From contig JAZRGK010000078.1 in assembly GCA_045644145.1 (NCBI GenBank), forward strand, positions 13,820 to 77,819: DNA of 64,000 bases, given 5' to 3'. The notes beneath the pieces are model-generated. The model was not told the origin of the DNA. It worked only from the letters and a program-made list of their open reading frames with translations, and made no database searches. The DNA is from Flemingiibacterium sp045644145. Its GTDB lineage: Bacteria; Bacillota; Clostridia; Oscillospirales; CAG-272. Position numbers and translations under genes: made by a program. This document shows, in pieces, positions 24,708 through 33,923 of the stretch. Numbering within the stretch: the first letter of the stretch is position 1; each line of letters starts with the position of its first letter.

Positions 24708-25172
24708 TTATTTCTCGTTGTGACAGCAATCGCACTCGTCATCGTCGTCGCAGCAATCAAATTTCTCGTTGCATGCGGGACAGGTGATCTCAGAGGGATC
24801 AACAGTTTCATCGAAGTAAACCTTCTCACCGCAGGCGGGACATTCTACTTCATAGAAAACCTCGTCATCGTCATCACAGCAACAATCACAATCGCAGTCG
24901 TCATCGTCGCAATCACAATCGCAGTCGCACTCGTCGTCAAGCTCGTCGAGGCACTCGTATACTTCCTCCTCAAGCTCGCCAAGATCATGGTCAAGCTCGT
25001 CAAGGTAAGCGGTGTGGGTGTCGATCTCGTCTTCAAGAGCGTCGATCTTGTCAGCCATATCGGAAACAAGCTCTAAAAGCTTTGCTATAAGCTTGCCCTC
25101 AGCCTTGGTTTCGTCAAGGTTAAGACCCTCGGCAAGACCCTTTAAATATGCTGCATTTTCAAGAAGTGTCAT
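24708..25172 (-). CDS. CD1247-like protein: coiled-coil domain, Asp/Cys tract and zinc ribbon
   Basis: The 154-residue product starts at ATG 25172 (AGAAAGGAA upstream). The N-terminal part (1-75) is the helical CD1247-type domain (LENAAYLKGLAEGLNLDE..., DMADKIDALEDEIDTH). Residues about 80-104 are an unusual alternating Asp-Cys tract. A CPACGEK...CPACNEKF zinc ribbon follows, then a Cys/Asp tail. This gene type commonly sits beside efp in Clostridia, as here. The Asp/Cys tract could bind several metal ions. A role in translation is only inferred from the neighbour. Confidence 0.8.
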   Translation of the reverse strand: MTLLENAAYLKGLAEGLNLDETKAEGKLIAKLLELVSDMADKIDALEDEIDTHTAYLDELDHDLGELEEEVYECLDELDDECDCDCDCDDDDCDCDCCCDDDDEVFYEVECPACGEKVYFDETVDPSEITCPACNEKFDCCDDDDECDCCHNEK

Positions 25173-25237
25173 AGTAATTATTCCTTTCTTAAGCGGAATT
25201 TTTCGGTTTTTAATGTGTCCGTCACACAGTGCATCGC

Positions 25238-25795
25238 TTACGCGCGCTCAAGATACTCGCCGGTTCTGGTATCGATCTTGATAACAGTACCGATGTCGAT
25301 GAACAGCGGAACCTTGATGGTTGCGCCGGTTTCGAGAGTTGCGGGCTTGGATGCTCCGGTAGCGGTATCGCCCTTGAAACCCGGCTCGGTGTCGGTTACT
25401 TCCAGCTCAACGAACATGGGGGGCTCAACAGCGAACACGTTGCCCTTGTAGGAGCATACTCTGCACATCATGTTTTCCTTAACGAAACGGAAGTTGTCGC
25501 CAAGTACGTCGGGACCGATGGGAAGCTGCTCAAAGCTTTCCATGTCCATGAAATAGTAAAGGTCGCCGTCATTGTAGAGATACTGCATCTCTTTTCTGTC
25601 AACGATAGCGTTTTCAAACTTATCGGTGGGGTTGAAGGTGCGCTCGGTTACAGCACCGGTGATAACGTTCTTCATCTTGGTGCGAACAAAAGCCGCGCCC
25701 TTACCGGGCTTAACGTGCTGGAATTCAACAACCTGCAGAACCTGACCGTCCATTTCAAATGTTACACCGTTTTTAAAATCTCCGGCTACTACCAT
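25238..25795 (-). CDS. efp: Elongation factor P
   Basis: The 185-residue protein is of standard EF-P length from ATG 25795 (GGAGG eleven bases upstream). A TTG 18 bases earlier overlaps the ribosome site and was not used. EF-P helps ribosomes past polyproline stretches. The KOW-like N-domain carries the loop PGKGAAFVRTKMKN with Lys at the tip. The following domains contain the typical YLYNDGDLYYFMDMESFEQLPI and the ending GDTATGASKPATLETGATIKVPLFIDIGTVIKIDTRTGEYLERA-type signature. It is in a likely operon with the CD1247-like gene. Confidence 0.97.
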   Translation of the reverse strand: MVVAGDFKNGVTFEMDGQVLQVVEFQHVKPGKGAAFVRTKMKNVITGAVTERTFNPTDKFENAIVDRKEMQYLYNDGDLYYFMDMESFEQLPIGPDVLGDNFRFVKENMMCRVCSYKGNVFAVEPPMFVELEVTDTEPGFKGDTATGASKPATLETGATIKVPLFIDIGTVIKIDTRTGEYLERA

Positions 25796-25864
25796 AATTT
25801 TGTAATCCTCCAAAAAATTAAGATTATGTCGGGTTAGTACCCGGACATTTACATGGGTATCTTT

Positions 25865-25893
25865 ATTTTACACCATTTTACGGATTTTTTCAA
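25865..25893 (-). promoter_or_regulatory. Promoter of efp
   Basis: TTGAAA, 17 bases, TAAAAT on the minus strand. Confidence 0.6.
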
Positions 25894-25970
25894 TAGGTTT
25901 TGGCAAAGAAATGCGCATGTTTACAAAATATTCACAAAAAGCTGTTTCTAAAAATATTTACATTATAATA

Positions 25971-25999
25971 TTGCAAAAACCGTTTGGATGTGATATAAT
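25971..25999 (+). promoter_or_regulatory. Promoter of the TVP38-like/miaB operon
   Basis: TTGCAA, 17 bases, TATAAT. Confidence 0.65.
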
Positions 26000-26036
26000 T
26001 TATAAGTTAGATAGTCTTATATCGGGGGGACACACG

Positions 26037-26738
26037 GTGAACAAAAAAGCTGTAAAGGTGTTGAAGATCGCCCTCGCTGTTTTAGCCATCGCTGCAGCGG
26101 TAATGCTTTGCTTGCGTCTTATTCCTGCTGTACTCTCGCTCAGGGATGCAGATGTAAGAGAAAGCTTCAGAGTATTTATAGAATCCCTCGGAATCTTCGG
26201 CGTTTTAATGATGCTGCTTCTCCAAATTCTACAGATAGTAGTGGCGGTTATCCCCGGCGAACCCATCGAAATACTTATGGGACTTATGTACGGCACAGTG
26301 GGCGGACTTTTTCTCACTCTCCTCGGGATTGCAGCGGGGCAAATAATAATCTTCTTCGCTGTAAAACGCTTTGGAATTAAATTCGCGGAAAAATTCGTGG
26401 ATGTGAAGAAATTTGAGAATCTGAAATTTTTAAATGATCCCTCAAAGCGCGACAGCCTTATATTTATTCTTTATTTCATCCCCGGCACACCCAAGGACAT
26501 ACTCACCTACTTCGCCCCGTTTACGGGAATCTCGTTTAAAAGATTTATTCTTATAGCAACAGCGGCTAGGATCCCCTCTGTTATTACGTCTACATTGGCA
26601 GGCGCTTCCATATCGGACGGAAGCTTTATAAAAACCATTATAATATTCGGCGTAACGGGAATTCTCGGCATCGCCGGTATAATACTTAATAACTACATTA
26701 CAAAAAAGCATAATTCTAATGTCAAGGAAACAAAATGA
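26037..26738 (+). CDS. TVP38/TMEM64 (VTT domain) membrane protein
   Basis: The 233-residue product starts at a GTG (26037) preceded by GGGGGG. A reading from an upstream ATG would span the promoter and was rejected. There are five to six membrane helices. The VTT/DedA-like signature is seen in VAVIPGEPIEILMGLMYGTVGGLFLTLLGIAAGQ and in the second half YFIPGTPKDILTYFAPFTGISFKRFILIATAARIPSVITSTLAGA. These re-entrant loop motifs (G.P.E, PG.P.D) are typical. The family takes part in lipid transport or scrambling and membrane homeostasis. It overlaps miaB by ATGA. Confidence 0.88.
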   Translation: MNKKAVKVLKIALAVLAIAAAVMLCLRLIPAVLSLRDADVRESFRVFIESLGIFGVLMMLLLQILQIVVAVIPGEPIEILMGLMYGTVGGLFLTLLGIAAGQIIIFFAVKRFGIKFAEKFVDVKKFENLKFLNDPSKRDSLIFILYFIPGTPKDILTYFAPFTGISFKRFILIATAARIPSVITSTLAGASISDGSFIKTIIIFGVTGILGIAGIILNNYITKKHNSNVKETK

Positions 26739-28135
26739 TAAAAGTAACACCGGAACAAATAAAAAAACAGTATAATATCATGCACGCCATGCGCGAAGAA
26801 AACAAAAAGCTTGATACGCCGCCGAAATGCTTCATCCGCACCTTCGGATGCCAGCAGAACGAGGCGGATTCGGAGCAGCTTCGCGGAATGGCGGCTGAAA
26901 TGGGCTACGCACGCTGTGACACCCCCGAGGAAGCCGATCTTATTCTCGTGAACACCTGCGCTGTCCGCGAGCATGCTGAGCTTCGTGCCCTTTCCGTAAC
27001 GGGACAGTTCAAGAAGCTTAAAGAAAAGAACCCTGCCCTTATGATCGGCGTTTGCGGATGCATGGTTACCCAAGAGCACCGCATGGATCAGGTGAAAAAG
27101 AGCTATCCTTATGTTGATTTTCTTATCGGCACGGGTATGCTGTATAAATTCCCGGAAATTCTCGCTGAGCGTGTGGGAGGCGGCAAGCGCTCTTTTACAG
27201 TGGATGCGCCCGAAGGCTCACTTTCAGAGGGACTTCCCATAATCCGCGAATCCCCCACCACAACCTTTGTAAGCGTCATGTACGGATGCAACAACTTCTG
27301 CTCATACTGTGTGGTTCCCTACACAAGAGGTCGTGAGCGAAGCCGTGAGCGTGCAGACATCATCGCCGAGGTAAAGGACGTCATAAAGGGCGGCGCAAAA
27401 GAGATAACGCTTCTCGGGCAGAACGTAAACTCCTACCGCTCCGAGGGCAGAGATTTCGCCGATCTGGTTTCCGAAATATGCGCCCTTGAGGGTGATTTTA
27501 TCGTAAGATTCATGACAAGCCACCCGAAGGATGCTTCAAAGAAGCTTATCGACGTTATGGCAGAAAACAAGAAATGCGCAAAGCAGTTCCACCTGCCGCT
27601 TCAATCCGGATCGGGACGAATACTTGACGTGATGAACCGGAAATACACCCCCGAAGCCTATCTCTCGCTTGTTAATTACATGAGAGAGCGGATGCCGGAC
27701 ATTGCGCTGTCTTCCGACATTATCGTAGGATTCCCCGGCGAAAGCGATGAGGAATTCGAGGAAACTCTCGAAATGCTCCGAACGGTAGAATTCGATATGA
27801 TATATTCCTTTATCTACTCCCCGCGTCCCCTGACCCCTGCGGCGGCAATGGAATGTCAGATTCCGCCCGAGGTAAAATCGAAAAGATTCGACAGGCTTCT
27901 TGAGGTGCAGAATGAGATATCCCTTAAAAAGAATCTGCGGCTTGTGGGACAAAAGCTTCGCGTGCTTATCGAGGGCGAAAGCAAAAATTCCGCCGACATG
28001 CTGACCGGCAGAGCCGATTCAAACAAGCTTGTGCATATTCCGAGAACTGCCGAAACGGAAACGCTTATCGGAAGCTTTGTTACTGCAACAATAACAAAAG
28101 CCGAAACCTTCGCTCTTTTCGGCGAAGTAGTGTAA
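26735..28135 (+). CDS. miaB: tRNA-2-methylthio-N6-dimethylallyladenosine synthase
   Basis: The 466-residue enzyme adds the 2-methylthio group to i6A37 of tRNAs reading codons that start with U. The first [4Fe-4S] site uses Cys in RTFGCQQNEADSEQ, VNTCAVREHAE and GVCGCM. The radical SAM motif is CNNFCSYCVVPYTRGRERSR. The TRAM domain occupies the end (LRLVGQKLRVLIEGESKNSADMLTGRADSNKLVHI). ATGA overlap with the upstream TVP38-like gene shows operon organisation. Confidence 0.95.
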   Translation: MIKVTPEQIKKQYNIMHAMREENKKLDTPPKCFIRTFGCQQNEADSEQLRGMAAEMGYARCDTPEEADLILVNTCAVREHAELRALSVTGQFKKLKEKNPALMIGVCGCMVTQEHRMDQVKKSYPYVDFLIGTGMLYKFPEILAERVGGGKRSFTVDAPEGSLSEGLPIIRESPTTTFVSVMYGCNNFCSYCVVPYTRGRERSRERADIIAEVKDVIKGGAKEITLLGQNVNSYRSEGRDFADLVSEICALEGDFIVRFMTSHPKDASKKLIDVMAENKKCAKQFHLPLQSGSGRILDVMNRKYTPEAYLSLVNYMRERMPDIALSSDIIVGFPGESDEEFEETLEMLRTVEFDMIYSFIYSPRPLTPAAAMECQIPPEVKSKRFDRLLEVQNEISLKKNLRLVGQKLRVLIEGESKNSADMLTGRADSNKLVHIPRTAETETLIGSFVTATITKAETFALFGEVV

Positions 28136-28228
28136 CAGGCATAAGGCTTGTATTCATCCGTAGGGGTGATTCACCAATCGCCCGTCCAAACAGTCAAACA
28201 ATTATTTTATATAAAAGGAGTACCCCAA

Positions 28229-28621
28229 ATGGAAATCATGGAACTTGCCGCTGAGCTCGGCAAAAAAATCAAAGAAGACCCCAGAATGGCGGCATTAAAG
28301 GAAGCCGAAAAAGCTTACGAGGAAGACTCTGCGCTTCGCACACTTATGGTTGAGTACAACGCACAGTCCACCGCCCTTACTGAGGAATATAAGAAGCCCG
28401 AAAAGGATACGGAATTCATCAAGCGTATCGAGGCACGCATTAACGATATATATCACGAGATCACCGAAAACCCGAAAATGGCGGCACTTCAGAGTGCCCA
28501 GGAAGTTGTAAACGACCTGATGAACGAGGTTAACGCTGAGATCAGCTTCCAGATCACCGGTGAGCGCCCCTGCTCCCACGACTGCTCCTCTTGCGGCGGC
28601 TCTTGCGGACATCATCACTAA
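28229..28621 (+). CDS. YlbF/YmcA-family protein with a Cys/His-rich C-terminal tail
   Basis: The 130-residue product starts at ATG 28229 (AAAAGGAG upstream). A longer reading upstream has no ribosome site. It is all-helical (ELAAELGKKIKEDPRMAALKEAEKAYEEDSALRTLMVEYN, ...PKMAALQSAQEVVNDLMNEVNAEIS), the YlbF/YmcA/YheA fold. In Bacillus, YlbF-YmcA-YaaT controls RNase Y processing and development. The ending ERPCSHDCSSCGGSCGHHH is unusual and looks like an iron-sulphur or metal-binding tail. In Bacillus the complex carries Fe-S clusters, so this tail may serve that purpose. Confidence 0.85.
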   Translation: MEIMELAAELGKKIKEDPRMAALKEAEKAYEEDSALRTLMVEYNAQSTALTEEYKKPEKDTEFIKRIEARINDIYHEITENPKMAALQSAQEVVNDLMNEVNAEISFQITGERPCSHDCSSCGGSCGHHH

Positions 28622-28870
28622 GATCATACCGTCAGCGGCGGAGCGTAGTTTTCCCCTCTCCGCCGTGTATAGGCGGTCTGCGCGACGTGTGTGCCGAAAC
28701 GCAAGTGGGCTGTCGAAGGCGCCAGCCCCTACAGGAATAGACGTTTTTGTATGTAAAACACCTGTCCCTGCAAGGATGCCTGTTTTGTATGTATTGCCCT
28801 GCAAGCGGGGATTTCGGCATAAACGTGACGCTGACACAAAATCCATTAAGAAAAGGAGTACAACTGCGCC

Positions 28871-31453
28871 ATGACACCAATGATGCAGCAATACTTTGAG
28901 ATAAAGAATCAGTATAAGGACGCCTTGCTTTTCTACAGACTTGGCGACTTTTATGAAATGTTCTTCGATGATGCAATCCTCGTTTCCCGTGAGCTTGAGC
29001 TTACCTTGACGGGCCGTGACTGCGGTGAGGCGGAGCGCGCTCCCATGTGCGGTGTACCCTTCCATTCGGCAGATGCATATATCGGAAGGCTTGTTGAAAA
29101 GGGCTATCGTGTGGCAATATGTGAGCAGGTGGAAGACCCTGCCACCGCAAAGGGGCTTGTGCGCCGTGAGGTCATCCGTGTCATAACCCCCGGTACTGTC
29201 ATTGATCAGGGACAGCTTTCGGAGCAGAAGAACAACTATCTTGCCGCTATCGCCGCCATAGATGAGCGCATCGGAGTATGCTTTGCGGATATCTCCACGG
29301 GACAGCTCTACGCAACATCATTTGACGGCAAGCGCCGCTTTGAAAGGCTTTCATCTGAGCTTTCCGTCTACATGCCAAGCGAGGTTATACTTCAGGGGAG
29401 CACTGCGGAGCTTCGGAGTGCCGGCGAATTTATTGAAAAGCGGCTATGCCCCTTTACCGTCCCCTGTCAGTCCCACAGATACAATAAAAACGACGCAATC
29501 GCCGCTGTCACATTCCGTTTTAAGGATAAATATGCCCCATCCGAGGAAAATCTTCCCATAACTCTTGCAATCGGCGCGCTTTTATCCTATATTGACGAAA
29601 CACAAAAGACTGATCTATCCTATCTCACCGAGCTTAAGGTATACTCCGACGGTCAGTATCTGGAAATGGATGTTTCCACCCGCCGAAACTTAGAGCTTAC
29701 TGAAACTATGCGCACTAAGGAAAAGCGCGGCACACTTCTTTGGGTGCTTGACCATACAAAGACATCCATGGGGGCGAGAATGCTCCGAAAATGGGTAGAA
29801 TTACCCCTTATAAACCTTTACGACATCGAGCGCCGTCTTGATGCGGTGGACGAGCTTTCCTCCGGATTCATGCTCCGCGAGGAGCTTGCACTCTCATTAA
29901 AGGGCGCACTTGACCTTGAAAGACTTACCACAAAGCTTGTGTACGGCACTGCCAACGGAAAGGACCTTGTGGCAATCAAGCAGACTATCGGTTTATTCCC
30001 CGAAATCAAGCGGCTTCTTGAAGGTGTGCGCTCCGCTGAGCTTTCCGCGCTTCACCGTGAGCTTGATACCCTTTCCGATCTCTACAAGCTTATCGACGAT
30101 ACCATCGTCAATGAGCCGCCGTTCTCCGTAAGAGAGGGCGGAATTATAAAGGAAGGCGCATCGGATGAGATCGACTACTTAAACAGCATCATAGACGATT
30201 CCTCGGCGATCATAAAGCAGCTTGAGGAGCGTGAGCGTGCCGCAACGGGCATAAATAAGCTGCGTGTGGGCTACAACCGTGTTTTCGGCTACTATATAGA
30301 GGTCACAAAATCCCAGACGGACATGGTGCCGGACACCTACATAAGAAAACAGACTCTTGCCGGCGCGGAGCGCTACATTACCGATGAGCTTAAAAATACG
30401 GAAGCAACCCTTCTCGGAGCATCAGATAAGGTAAATGCGCTGGAATACGAGTATTTCCGTGATATTTGCTTAAAGCTTACGGAAAATGTTTCGCGCATCA
30501 AGGCATCCGCCGAGATCATGGCAAAGCTGGATGCTTACGTTTCTCTTGCGGAAACGGCTGTGCGCGGCGGATATGTGCGCCCCACCGTCGATACCTCGGA
30601 TAAGATCGAGATCGCCGACGGACGTCATCCTGTAGTGGAAAAATTTGTTGATGACAGCTATTTCGTCCCCAACGACACACTTCTTGACACGGAAGATAAC
30701 CGACTTATGCTCATTACCGGCCCCAACATGGCAGGTAAATCCACATACATGCGTCAAGTGGCGCTTATTACGGTAATGGCGCAGATAGGCTCATTTGTAC
30801 CCGCAAGAAGCGCAAGGATAGGCATATGCGACCGTGTATTTACAAGAGTCGGCGCATCCGATGACCTTGCAAGCGGTCAGTCAACATTTATGCTTGAAAT
30901 GACCGAGGTTGCAAATATTCTGAAAAACGCCACCAAAAAGTCCCTTATCATCTACGATGAGATCGGACGCGGCACATCCACCTACGACGGTATGTCCATT
31001 GCTCGCGCCATCGCTGAGTACACGGTAAGCCCCAAGCTCTCCGCTAAGACACTGTTTGCAACTCACTACCATGAGCTTACGTCCCTCGAGGACAGCCTAC
31101 CAGGTGTTGTAAACTACAATATAGCCGCAAGAAAAAAGGGCGACGATATAACCTTCCTTCGCAAGATCGTCCGCGGCGCAACCGACGACAGCTACGGTAT
31201 AGAGGTGGCAAAGCTTGCAGGTGTTCCCTCATCGGTCACAAACCGCGCAAAGGAAATACTTGCGGAAATTGAATCCGGCGCTCCTAAGGTTATTGTAAAA
31301 GAAAAGGAAGTCGAGCCTCAGAGCGACGAAATGACCGTAGAAATGATGATGGCGCTTAATGCGGCATCCAAAATACGGGAGCTTAGCCTTGAAACCCTTA
31401 CACCCATTGAGGCTATGAACGAGCTTTATAAGCTTAAAAAGATGCTTTCTTAA
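28871..31453 (+). CDS. mutS: DNA mismatch repair protein MutS
   Basis: The 860-residue protein recognises mismatches and signals through MutL. The start MTPMMQQYFEIKNQYKDALLFYRLGDFYEMFFDDA includes the Phe-x-Glu mismatch reader (FYEMF). The ATPase domain near residue 615 has Walker A GPNMAGKSTYMRQ, then LASGQSTFMLEM, the Walker B region LIIYDEIGRGTSTYDG, and the TLFATHYHEL segment. The dimerising C-terminal HTH end is present. It lies in one transcriptional direction with mutL, 50 bases downstream. The 247 bases before it contain only GC-rich imperfect repeats. Confidence 0.98.
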   Translation: MTPMMQQYFEIKNQYKDALLFYRLGDFYEMFFDDAILVSRELELTLTGRDCGEAERAPMCGVPFHSADAYIGRLVEKGYRVAICEQVEDPATAKGLVRREVIRVITPGTVIDQGQLSEQKNNYLAAIAAIDERIGVCFADISTGQLYATSFDGKRRFERLSSELSVYMPSEVILQGSTAELRSAGEFIEKRLCPFTVPCQSHRYNKNDAIAAVTFRFKDKYAPSEENLPITLAIGALLSYIDETQKTDLSYLTELKVYSDGQYLEMDVSTRRNLELTETMRTKEKRGTLLWVLDHTKTSMGARMLRKWVELPLINLYDIERRLDAVDELSSGFMLREELALSLKGALDLERLTTKLVYGTANGKDLVAIKQTIGLFPEIKRLLEGVRSAELSALHRELDTLSDLYKLIDDTIVNEPPFSVREGGIIKEGASDEIDYLNSIIDDSSAIIKQLEERERAATGINKLRVGYNRVFGYYIEVTKSQTDMVPDTYIRKQTLAGAERYITDELKNTEATLLGASDKVNALEYEYFRDICLKLTENVSRIKASAEIMAKLDAYVSLAETAVRGGYVRPTVDTSDKIEIADGRHPVVEKFVDDSYFVPNDTLLDTEDNRLMLITGPNMAGKSTYMRQVALITVMAQIGSFVPARSARIGICDRVFTRVGASDDLASGQSTFMLEMTEVANILKNATKKSLIIYDEIGRGTSTYDGMSIARAIAEYTVSPKLSAKTLFATHYHELTSLEDSLPGVVNYNIAARKKGDDITFLRKIVRGATDDSYGIEVAKLAGVPSSVTNRAKEILAEIESGAPKVIVKEKEVEPQSDEMTVEMMMALNAASKIRELSLETLTPIEAMNELYKLKKMLS

Positions 31454-31503
31454 ACCATTTTACACATACACTTTAACTCCCCTGAATGAAAGGAGGAATA
31501 ACA

Positions 31504-33783
31504 ATGGGAATAATCAGACAACTCGATTACGAAACTGCAGTGCTTGTAGCGGCAGGCGAAATGATAGAACGTCCGGCATCCATAGTGAAGGAGCTTGTTG
31601 AAAACTCCATTGATGCAGGCGCAAAAAAGCTGACAGTAGAGATCCAAAAAGGCGGCGTTTCCCTTATCCGCTGTACGGACAACGGCTGCGGTATGGAGAA
31701 ATCCGACCTGCCCATGGCAATAAAACGCAACGCCACAAGTAAGATACGCACATCCGAGGATATCTCTGCCATCTTAACGCTTGGATTTCGCGGTGAGGCG
31801 CTTGCATCTATCGCGGCGGTGGCTGATCTTCGCATACGCTCAAAGCGCGCCGAGGATGAGGTAGGCTGTGAGCTTGCCATAAGCCCGGGCATGGATACAC
31901 CGACGCTTACGGATGTTCCAATGGCAAACGGTACTACCATAATCGTGGAAGACCTTTTCGCAAGTATCCCGGCAAGGCGTAAATTCTTAAAAAAGGATTC
32001 TTCCGAAACCGCATATATAAGCGAAATGTTTGAGAAGCTCGCGTTATCGAACCCCAGCGTTTCCATGACGCTTATCGCAGACGGTAAAATGCGTCTTACA
32101 ACTCCCGGTGACGGAAATTTACGGCACACTGTATACAGTATCTACGGCGCAGAATTTGCCGAAAAGCTTATTGAACTGAATCTTAACAGCGATGTTAAGG
32201 TGTACGGCGGCGGAAGCGTCAATATAAAAGTCCACGGCTTTATCGGAACCCCCGACAACAGCCGCGGCACACGCCAGCATCAGATATTCTTCGTAAATTC
32301 CCGAAGTGTACGGAGCAAATGCCTGCAGGCGGCGCTTGAACAGAGCTATACGTCCTATATGGAAGCATCACGCTTCCCTGCTTGCGTTTTGTTCGTTGAT
32401 ATGCCGCCGGAGTTTGTGGATGTAAATATACATCCCACCAAGGCGGAAGTGAAATTTGTATCCGACAAGCCGGTTTTCGAGGCTGTGTACTATGCTGTTC
32501 GCGGAGCACTTGACAAATTCATCCCGCGTCCTAAACTTGATATTGACGGCAAGGATTCAAGCGGCGTAAGCTACGAAATGCTTAAGATGCTGAACGCATT
32601 CACTCCAATCGAGGAACGCGGCGCTGTGACCGAGCCGAAGCCGGTTTACAATAATCAGCGAAACGTGAGGCGCGGTCAGCTTTCCTTTGACACTCAGGCG
32701 GATGAACTTCAGATTCCTGAAACGGTGACCTTCGGTGAAACGGCGGTTAAGCGTGCCGAGCGAATAATTACCGCATCGAAGGGGGAGCTTATTCGTGAGC
32801 GAGCAGACAATCCCCCGCCGGAAAATGCCGATGCCTTTGAAATGATACAGAAAAATACTCCGTCAGCCGATGCAGACGGAAAACAGGAGCTGTTTTTAGA
32901 AGAGATTCCGGGAGAGCTTGATAGCACTTTGATCTCCGACAATGGTACTCCAGCCGCCCCCCAGCTGATGTATCTCTCGAAAATTTCTCCCGAGGTAGAT
33001 CAAATGGTTTCCGGACCGAGAGTAAAATCGGTGGTTCCGGATAAGATGCCGAGTAAAATGACAGACGAGGAATTCGCGGAGTTAAAGCGGAATTACACTG
33101 TCACAGATTCCGCCCCATCATTACCCGATATTCCGAAAACAAGCGACCTTTCGCGCGGTAACTCAGTTAACGGCACAAAAAAGAGCGTTCCCGAATTTAA
33201 AATAATCGGCGAGGCGTTTTTATCCTATGTGTTTATCGAGGTGGGCGACAAGGTGCTGGTTATTGACAAGCACGCCGCTCATGAGCGAATTATTTTCGAG
33301 GAACTGAAAGCAAATTTGAAGCGCAGGCTGGCTTCCGACGACGTTCCCATGCAAATGCTGCTTGCACCGCTTACACTGGAACTCTCCGCCGAGCTTTTAT
33401 CGGCCGTTGAGGAATTCTCCGATGACATACGGGCTGTGGGCTTCGATTTTTCCGTAAAGCTTCCGAGAACAGCGGAGATATCCGCCGTTCCGATAGAGCT
33501 TGATCTTGCCTCGGCAAAAGATGTATTTGAAACCATAGCTGAGCGAGTAGCAAGCGGTACGGGAAGCGCCCAAATCACCCGTGACACCTTATTTGAGAAA
33601 GCGCTCTATCAGGCGTCCTGCAAAGCCGCGATCAAGATAGGCAGAGAATACGGCGAGGAGCATATTAAGTGGATATGCGGCAAGCTGCTTATGCTTGATG
33701 ACATCAAGGTGTGCCCCCACGGCAGACCCGTGGCGTTTGAAATGAGCAAATCCGCAATCGAACGGCAGTTCAAGAGAATATAG
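31504..33783 (+). CDS. mutL: DNA mismatch repair protein MutL
   Basis: The 759-residue protein starts at ATG 31504 (GGAGG upstream). GHKL ATPase motifs: GEMIERPASIVKELVENSIDAGA, TDNGCGM, GFRGEALASIA and NGTTIIVEDLF. The long linker (about 350-560) is low complexity. The C-terminal endonuclease site is recognisable: DKHAAHERIIFEE (DQHAx2Ex4E type, Lys for Gln), ASCKAAIKIG (ACR type), and CPHGRPVAFEM (zinc site). It therefore probably nicks DNA itself, as expected where MutH is absent. Confidence 0.97.
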   Translation: MGIIRQLDYETAVLVAAGEMIERPASIVKELVENSIDAGAKKLTVEIQKGGVSLIRCTDNGCGMEKSDLPMAIKRNATSKIRTSEDISAILTLGFRGEALASIAAVADLRIRSKRAEDEVGCELAISPGMDTPTLTDVPMANGTTIIVEDLFASIPARRKFLKKDSSETAYISEMFEKLALSNPSVSMTLIADGKMRLTTPGDGNLRHTVYSIYGAEFAEKLIELNLNSDVKVYGGGSVNIKVHGFIGTPDNSRGTRQHQIFFVNSRSVRSKCLQAALEQSYTSYMEASRFPACVLFVDMPPEFVDVNIHPTKAEVKFVSDKPVFEAVYYAVRGALDKFIPRPKLDIDGKDSSGVSYEMLKMLNAFTPIEERGAVTEPKPVYNNQRNVRRGQLSFDTQADELQIPETVTFGETAVKRAERIITASKGELIRERADNPPPENADAFEMIQKNTPSADADGKQELFLEEIPGELDSTLISDNGTPAAPQLMYLSKISPEVDQMVSGPRVKSVVPDKMPSKMTDEEFAELKRNYTVTDSAPSLPDIPKTSDLSRGNSVNGTKKSVPEFKIIGEAFLSYVFIEVGDKVLVIDKHAAHERIIFEELKANLKRRLASDDVPMQMLLAPLTLELSAELLSAVEEFSDDIRAVGFDFSVKLPRTAEISAVPIELDLASAKDVFETIAERVASGTGSAQITRDTLFEKALYQASCKAAIKIGREYGEEHIKWICGKLLMLDDIKVCPHGRPVAFEMSKSAIERQFKRI

Positions 33784-33923
33784 CTTGAAAATAAGTTTTA
33801 AATCATAGAAGTTTTATGCTTTCGCGTCACTGACGCGAATTTCCTGCGGAAACCGCACGAAACTTGAAAATAAATTTTTCAAGCCCACGCTTTTTCATAC
33901 ACAACCGAAAGGACGATTACAAT

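Noticed and set aside
24870..24960. Low-complexity tandem repeat on the DNA level
   Set aside because: It encodes the Asp/Cys tract of the CD1247-like protein; the frame is open on both sides.
28295..29065. A minus-strand frame (256 codons) across ylbF and the start of mutS
   Set aside because: It covers two well-identified genes and the gap between them on the opposite strand, without start signals.
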